Assembly: GCA_011526105.1 (NCBI GenBank)
Contig: WYAZ01000099.1
Location: 1-64,000 of the forward strand
Length of the DNA stretch: 64,000 nucleotides
Direction: 5' to 3'
From: Deltaproteobacteria bacterium
GTDB lineage: Bacteria; Myxococcota; Kuafuiibacteriia; Kuafuiibacteriales; Kuafuiibacteriaceae
This document shows positions 59,501 through 64,000 of this stretch, one piece after another; position 1 is the first letter of the stretch; every line of letters begins with the position of its first letter. A model generated the notes under the pieces. The model worked only from the letters and a program-made list of their open reading frames with translations, made no database searches and was not told the DNA's origin. A program made the position numbers and the translations under genes.

Positions 59501-60655
59501 ATGAAGATCGTTTCCATGGCGGCTACACCTCTGTCGGACAACGCGCAGGTGCTGATGTCGGCTATCAGACTCGTCTTGCCGACACTCATCGCAGCCCTCG
59601 CGCTCTCCGTGGTTGGATGCAAGCGCGCCCCGCCGCAGGCGAGCGAGAAGTCCTGCGGGAGCTCAGCCGCAGCCTTCACCGCCTGCGTCGAAGATACGAT
59701 GCGCGCGGCACAGAACTACGAGCTCGAGCTCGAGTACCAGGTGCAGCATAGCTTCCCGGCGGGCGCCCACGGAGCTTCGGGAAGCGGACCGACCACCGTG
59801 GTCCTCTCGAGGAGTGAGACGACGGTTCGACACCGCACGCCACTCGAGCTCGAGGTCCGTGCCGTCGTCACGGAGGAGCCGCTGTACGAAGGCAGTCCGA
59901 GCCAATCGCGCCAGCATGTGCTCGCAACTCAGAAGCTCATGCAGGGCTCCGTCACCCTCCTCGGGGCGGACGGTTCGGTGGCCTCGGAGGATCACGTCGT
60001 CGTGGACCGAGAGCGGCTCGCGCCAAAAGACCGCCCTTTCGATGCCGGTCTCGCTCTTCCCGGCACCGGCTTCATCCCCGGGTTCGAGTTCTTGGGCAGC
60101 ACGAGGTACATCGTCGAGCGCTACACACCCCTGGGTACGCCTCGGGCCGTCGACCTCGACGGGGAGCGTTTGCTCGTTCTCGCGTTCCAACGAGAACCGC
60201 TCGAGTTCTTGAATGAGCTCTTTGAGAGGCAGCACGAAATGGTCGCTCAGCTCGTCGTGGCCCAGACACTCGTCGACGCCGACGGGGAGCAGATGCGGCC
60301 CGAGTTCGAGTCGATGCTGCGCCGGACGACCAGCGCGATGCGCTCGCTGCGTTCGGTGCAGATTTGGATCTCGGCGCAGGACTTTGCACCTCGCCGCATC
60401 GAGCTCGGGGCGGAACCGGAACACCCCACCCACATCCTCCGCGTCAAGCGCTGGGAGACGCGCCCGGTCTTCGGCCCCGGAACGTTTACCAAGACGAGCA
60501 GCGAAGCACGCGACCTGACGGAAGACCTCCTCGGCGCGCGCAAGGCCTACCAGCAAGCGTTTGCGGAGCATCCGGAGGTGGTCGGGCGAGTGCGAGCGCA
60601 ACTCCTCGCGGCACTCAAAGAGGCGCCCCCGACCAAGCCGCCACCCGTGCGCTAG
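59501..60655 (+). CDS. Unrecognised lipoprotein
   Basis: 384 residues from ATG 59501 (an internal ATG at 59555 would give a shorter signal). Lipobox LSVVGC. The mature part contains several helical and beta segments with no recognised domain; cysteines are rare (KSCGS, TACVED). Divergent from the fimT gene. No function can be inferred. Confidence 0.6.
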   Translation: MKIVSMAATPLSDNAQVLMSAIRLVLPTLIAALALSVVGCKRAPPQASEKSCGSSAAAFTACVEDTMRAAQNYELELEYQVQHSFPAGAHGASGSGPTTVVLSRSETTVRHRTPLELEVRAVVTEEPLYEGSPSQSRQHVLATQKLMQGSVTLLGADGSVASEDHVVVDRERLAPKDRPFDAGLALPGTGFIPGFEFLGSTRYIVERYTPLGTPRAVDLDGERLLVLAFQREPLEFLNELFERQHEMVAQLVVAQTLVDADGEQMRPEFESMLRRTTSAMRSLRSVQIWISAQDFAPRRIELGAEPEHPTHILRVKRWETRPVFGPGTFTKTSSEARDLTEDLLGARKAYQQAFAEHPEVVGRVRAQLLAALKEAPPTKPPPVR

Positions 60656-60793
60656 TGTCCCGTCCGAGAAGTTCGATCACGTTCCCGCGAAGTATCTTTC
60701 GTCGCTGGTCGGCGCGCTACGAAGGGAGTTGGGTCGCCCCCAATGACCGAGGAGCCCGAAAGGGCGGCCGTAGGCCGCGCGTCGGCCAGGGGA

Positions 60794-61408
60794 CTAGAGC
60801 CGCTCGAACCCGGGTGGAACGGTCGCGTCGAACGAGGCCCGCTCGCGGAAGCCGTGAAACCAAGTCGCGAGCTCCGGCCGAGCATCACGCCACTCGTGTG
60901 GGTATCGGAAGTCGACGTACTCGATCGCGGTGGCGAGACAGAGCTCGGCCATACTCAGTGCTCCGCTCGCTCCGAACCGCCCTGCCCTCAGCTCATCCTC
61001 GATGAAGAGCAGCGCTCGAGAAATCCGTCGTTCCTCCTGCTCGATGGTCGCGCGTGAACGAAGACCCTCTTCGCGACGTGTCTCGAGGAGGCGCGTCACC
61101 GTCGCGTCGAGAATGCCATCCGCGAGCGCTTCGAAGCGCAAGACCTCGAACAGCGCCTCCGTCTCCCGCGGATACAGTCGAGGCTCGGCGAGCGTGTCGA
61201 GGTACCGGGTGATGACCGGCGAGTCGAACAGGGTCGATGCGTCCTCCCTGAGCAGCACCGGCACCTTCCCGAGCGGATTGTGTGCACGAACCGCGCTGTC
61301 TTTGGCGTGGGGGTCGACGACTTCAAACGGAAGATCGAGGCTCTTTTCGTGCGCGCAGATCCGTACTTTTCGAACATAAGGCGACGTCAGAGAGCCGAGG
61401 AGCTTCAT
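60794..61408 (-). CDS. Glutathione S-transferase-like protein
   Basis: 204 residues from ATG 61408. N-terminal thioredoxin-like motif TSPYVRKVRICAHEK, cis-Pro motif NPLGKVPVL, then DSPVITRYL; helical C-terminal domain with MAELCLATAIEYVDFR. Similar to maleylacetoacetate isomerase/stringent starvation-like GSTs; substrate unknown. Divergent from lptF, 93 bases apart. Confidence 0.85.
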   Translation of the reverse strand: MKLLGSLTSPYVRKVRICAHEKSLDLPFEVVDPHAKDSAVRAHNPLGKVPVLLREDASTLFDSPVITRYLDTLAEPRLYPRETEALFEVLRFEALADGILDATVTRLLETRREEGLRSRATIEQEERRISRALLFIEDELRAGRFGASGALSMAELCLATAIEYVDFRYPHEWRDARPELATWFHGFRERASFDATVPPGFERL

Positions 61409-61501
61409 GGCGTGAAAATCGAGCCGAGGTGGATGGGAGTCAAGGGAGGAACGTTCCCCCATTGCCGCCAATCCTCGCTTCCGCCATTCTCCCCCCCGTC
61501 G

Positions 61502-62614
61502 GTGTCCCGCCTCGACCGCTACGCCCTCTCCGAGGTGCTCGTCCCGTTCGGCTTCTCACTCCTCGCCACCACGCTCGTCGTCCTCCTCATCCAACTTCAA
61601 AGGCTCGCCAACGCCGCGCTCGGCCGCGGTCTCGAGTTCACAGACATCCTCGTTCTCTTCGGCGCCGCTCTCCCGCCCTTCTTTGTGCTCGTCATTCCGA
61701 TCGCCTTCCTCCTCTCCGTGGTCATGGGACTGGGCCGGCTCTCATCGGACCGCGAGATGGACGCGCTCGCCGCCTCGGGCGCGGGCCCCTTTCGCATCGC
61801 CAGGGCGCCGCTCTTGGCGGGTGCATGCGTGAGCTTGCTCTCGCTCCCGATTGCCCACTTCGCGGAGCCCTACGGACTGTCGATGCTCTACGACCGACTC
61901 GTCGACGTCGCGATGCGCAACATCTCGGCCGCCCTTCGCCCCGGCGTCTTCAACGAAGACTTCCCCGGTGTTGCGCTCTTCGCGCACGACCGACGCCCGT
62001 CGGGCGAACTGCAGGACGTGCTCGTCTACGATCAGCGAGATGCCGATCGACCGGTTTTGCTCATCGCTGAGGCCGGCCTCCTGGCGCCGGTCGAGCGGCC
62101 AGGGAAGCCTCCATCGCTCGAGCTTCGACTCGAGCGAGGTGAGCTCCACCTGGGCGCCACGCGAACCAAAGATGCCTACGAGGTGTTGCGATTCGACTCC
62201 GCTCAGATCGGAATCGACCCCGGACGCGAGCTCAGAGAACGCACCCGCTTCGTCAACCTCGTGAGCCGCATGAGCTCCGGTGCCATGCACAAAGAGGCCG
62301 AGCGCCGCGGCCCGAACGATCTCCACGGGCGCCGGATCGAGAAAGCCTATTTTCGTCGCTTCGCGTTTCCGCTCATGGCGCTCGTCTTCGGCTTCATCGG
62401 CGCGGCGATCGTGCTGACGGGGCGCCCCGACTCGCGCGCGCGCAACGTCGTGCTCGCGCTCCTCGCGGTGGTGTTCTATTACGTTCTGGTCCGAGTGGGT
62501 GACTACTGGGTGGTCAAAGGGCCGAACTCGGCCGGTCTGGCGGCCTTTGGTCCAAACCTGGCGCTGCTGGTGTTGGGCGTCGTGTGGCTATCTCGTGCCG
62601 GACGGGCCCGATGA
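61502..62614 (+). CDS. lptF: Lipopolysaccharide export permease LptF
   Basis: 370 residues from GTG 61502; the frame extends upstream, but the conserved YjgP/YjgQ N-terminus SRLDRYALSEVLVPFGFSLLATT starts here. Six membrane helices (three before and three after a beta-jellyroll periplasmic domain), with PLLAGACVSL and GRRIEKAYFRRFAFPLMALVF typical of the family. Partner of LptB and LptG in transporting LPS from the inner membrane. Overlaps lptG (ATGA). Confidence 0.9.
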   Translation: MSRLDRYALSEVLVPFGFSLLATTLVVLLIQLQRLANAALGRGLEFTDILVLFGAALPPFFVLVIPIAFLLSVVMGLGRLSSDREMDALAASGAGPFRIARAPLLAGACVSLLSLPIAHFAEPYGLSMLYDRLVDVAMRNISAALRPGVFNEDFPGVALFAHDRRPSGELQDVLVYDQRDADRPVLLIAEAGLLAPVERPGKPPSLELRLERGELHLGATRTKDAYEVLRFDSAQIGIDPGRELRERTRFVNLVSRMSSGAMHKEAERRGPNDLHGRRIEKAYFRRFAFPLMALVFGFIGAAIVLTGRPDSRARNVVLALLAVVFYYVLVRVGDYWVVKGPNSAGLAAFGPNLALLVLGVVWLSRAGRAR

Positions 62615-63750
62615 GAGCACCGTGGCTCGGCCGCTACGCGCGCGTCATCCTCATCACCACTTTCGTGCACATCTCTTTGGCCTGTCTGGTGGGCCTGCTC
62701 TTGTTCGCGGTGGTGGACTTCGTGGAGATCGGAAACCTCGCGAGGGCGAACGCGAGCACCGCCTCCATGCTCGAGCTCATCCTCTCGAACATGCCGGCCA
62801 CCCTTCGCACCGTGCTGCCGGTGGCCACGCCCGTCGGGGGGGCGACCGCTCTGGGTGCGCTGCTTCGTCGAAGAGAGCTGGTGGCCTTCTTCGCCGCAGG
62901 CGCCTCGCCGTGGGCGTGCTGGAACCCTCTCATCGTTCTCGGGCTCTTGCTCGGCCTGGTCCACACACTGAACGTCGAGTTCCTCGTCTCATCGACGCGC
63001 GCCCGCGTCGTGGAGCTGAGGCACGAGCTCGGCCTCGGACGCTCCACGCAGGACGGGATGTCCGAACAGCGCACTTGGTTCAAGGGACGAGACCACCTCT
63101 TTAGAGTGGAGTCGGTGCTCGATGAGAACGGAACCCGACTCGCGCGCGTGCTGATCCTCTCCGTCAAGGACGGCGCGCTCGAACGACGTGTGGACGCCGC
63201 CTCCATCTTTCACGAGCCCGCGGGGTGGCGAGGCCAGGACGTCGTCATTCGACGATTCCGAGAAGGCCAGCTGTCGACGGTCCGCAGGGACGGGGCGCCG
63301 CTCGGAATCGAGGAGACCCCAGAAGACTTCGTCCGAGCCATCGCGGCCCCCAGCCGCCTTCGATACAACACGCTGAGAGCCACCACCGCAGCGCGCGCGC
63401 GCCTCGGACAGCCCGACGAGGTCCATCGGGTCGAGTTGCACCGCCGACACGGGGCTCCGTTCTTCCTGTTGGCTCTGCTCTTGGCCGCTGCCTCCGCCGC
63501 CCTCAGGCTGGGAAGGAACCAGAGCTTCGCCAAGACCCTGCTCGTCGGAGCGGCCATGGGTTTTGGCGGTTGGGTCGTCTGGGAAATCTCGGGGCTATTC
63601 GGGGTCACCCGCGCCCTCCCCCCTTCCTTTGCTCCGTACCTCCCCGTGCTCCTCGCGCTTGTTCTGGCATGTGGGCTGATCGCGGCGGTCCTCGGGCGCG
63701 GGATCACGGATCGCGCCCCAGGAATCCGCTTGACCCCCTTTTCCGGCTGA
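62611..63750 (+). CDS. lptG: Lipopolysaccharide export permease LptG
   Basis: 379 residues from ATG 62611. Same YjgP/YjgQ architecture: [26 protein letters not shown] at the N-terminus, the coupling-helix region [26 protein letters not shown], a periplasmic beta domain and three C-terminal helices. Forms the heterodimer with LptF. The stop is only 17 bases before the atpG start. Confidence 0.88.
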   Translation: MRAPWLGRYARVILITTFVHISLACLVGLLLFAVVDFVEIGNLARANASTASMLELILSNMPATLRTVLPVATPVGGATALGALLRRRELVAFFAAGASPWACWNPLIVLGLLLGLVHTLNVEFLVSSTRARVVELRHELGLGRSTQDGMSEQRTWFKGRDHLFRVESVLDENGTRLARVLILSVKDGALERRVDAASIFHEPAGWRGQDVVIRRFREGQLSTVRRDGAPLGIEETPEDFVRAIAAPSRLRYNTLRATTAARARLGQPDEVHRVELHRRHGAPFFLLALLLAAASAALRLGRNQSFAKTLLVGAAMGFGGWVVWEISGLFGVTRALPPSFAPYLPVLLALVLACGLIAAVLGRGITDRAPGIRLTPFSG

Positions 63751-63767
63751 CCTACGCCCGGCGCGAG

Positions 63768-64000
63768 ATGGCGACCCTCCGCGACCTACGTAAGCGCCTG
63801 AAAGCGGTCAAGAATACGCAGAAGATCACGAAGGCCATGAAGATGGTCGCGGCCTCCAAGCTGAAGAAAGCTCAGGAGGCGATCCTCGCCGCCCGTCCTT
63901 ACGCGATCCAGATGCAGGAGGTCCTGCAGCACATCATGGCCCACGCCGAAGACCTCGGCGCGCACCCGCTCATGGCAGCGCGCGAGCCGAAACGAATCGA
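63768..64000 (+). CDS. atpG: ATP synthase F1 gamma subunit (N-terminal part, runs off the window)
   Basis: Begins at ATG 63768. The 77 residues visible ([20 protein letters not shown] and a following [12 protein letters not shown] helix) are the conserved N-terminal helix of the gamma subunit, which rotates inside the alpha/beta hexamer. No atpA gene lies directly upstream, unlike the usual atpHAGDC order; lptG is 17 bases away instead. The gene continues beyond the window. Confidence 0.95.
   Translation, partial: MATLRDLRKRLKAVKNTQKITKAMKMVAASKLKKAQEAILAARPYAIQMQEVLQHIMAHAEDLGAHPLMAAREPKRI

Overview
This is a high-GC window with dense, mostly leaderless-looking or tightly overlapping gene strings and no rRNA, tRNA, CRISPR array or intact insertion sequence that I could see. 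The gene content points to a deltaproteobacterial/Myxococcota-type organism: a PilY1-PilX-PilW-PilV-FimT minor pilin cluster, many lipoproteins, an S46 dipeptidyl-peptidase, Cys-hydrophobic-Arg tails resembling the MYXO-CTERM sorting signal, a stand-alone cytochrome P450, RCC1-like lipoproteins and an OleABCD-type hydrocarbon pathway. This taxonomic statement is inference from gene content, not from a marker gene.

Left part (1-11.8 kb): ordinary chromosomal genes (Tat-exported DUF3106-like protein, glutathione S-transferase, PDZ protein, CorA-like transporter, S46 peptidase, PAP2 phosphatase, a secreted phospholipase-like/beta-barrel fusion, purEK, a parvulin). Next (11.8-16.9 kb) a SecA paralogue without the C-terminal zinc motif preceded by a small one-helix membrane protein, a CBS-domain protein, and a TetR/P450 divergent pair with an inverted repeat in the shared promoter. 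From 18.3 to 24.5 kb lies an accessory stretch of small secreted, hydrophobic or unrecognised proteins, a broken lipase, and two copies of an 18-bp dispersed repeat.

The centre (24.7-46.4 kb) is the most interesting region. It holds a complete OleA-OleB-OleC operon, plus OleD in a neighbouring operon (head-to-head condensation of acyl thioesters to long-chain olefins), interwoven with a dedicated type II fatty-acid set (FabG, FabZ, FabI-like reductase, a FabF-like condensing enzyme and its own acyl carrier protein), five different phytoene-desaturase/carotenoid-isomerase-like flavoproteins, a radical SAM protein with an extra C-terminal cysteine cluster, a GreA/GreB-like factor and an arginase-family protein with an N-terminal extension. 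Genes are arranged in three leftward operons (46.4-41.4, 39.1-33.5, 30.0-24.7 kb) and one rightward operon (30.3-33.4 kb), with palindromes in each promoter region. No carotenoid precursor gene (phytoene synthase, GGPP synthase) and no PUFA synthase is present. I infer a pathway in which a dedicated ACP-bound acyl chain is desaturated, isomerised or otherwise remodelled by the flavoproteins and radical SAM enzyme and then joined by OleABCD into an unusual hydrocarbon. The combination of FabF/FabZ/FabG/ACP with CrtI-like and radical SAM enzymes resembles the set proposed for ladderane lipid synthesis in anammox bacteria; its union with OleABCD is the candidate undescribed system.

Right part (46.5-64 kb): AlkD-like DNA glycosylase, an RCC1-like lipoprotein with a 15-bp tandem repeat, an M29-like peptidase homologue, a membrane Fe-S/CCG-domain oxidoreductase, a GT4 glycosyltransferase, the PilY1 minor-pilin operon, a lipoprotein, a second GST, lptF-lptG and the beginning of atpG.
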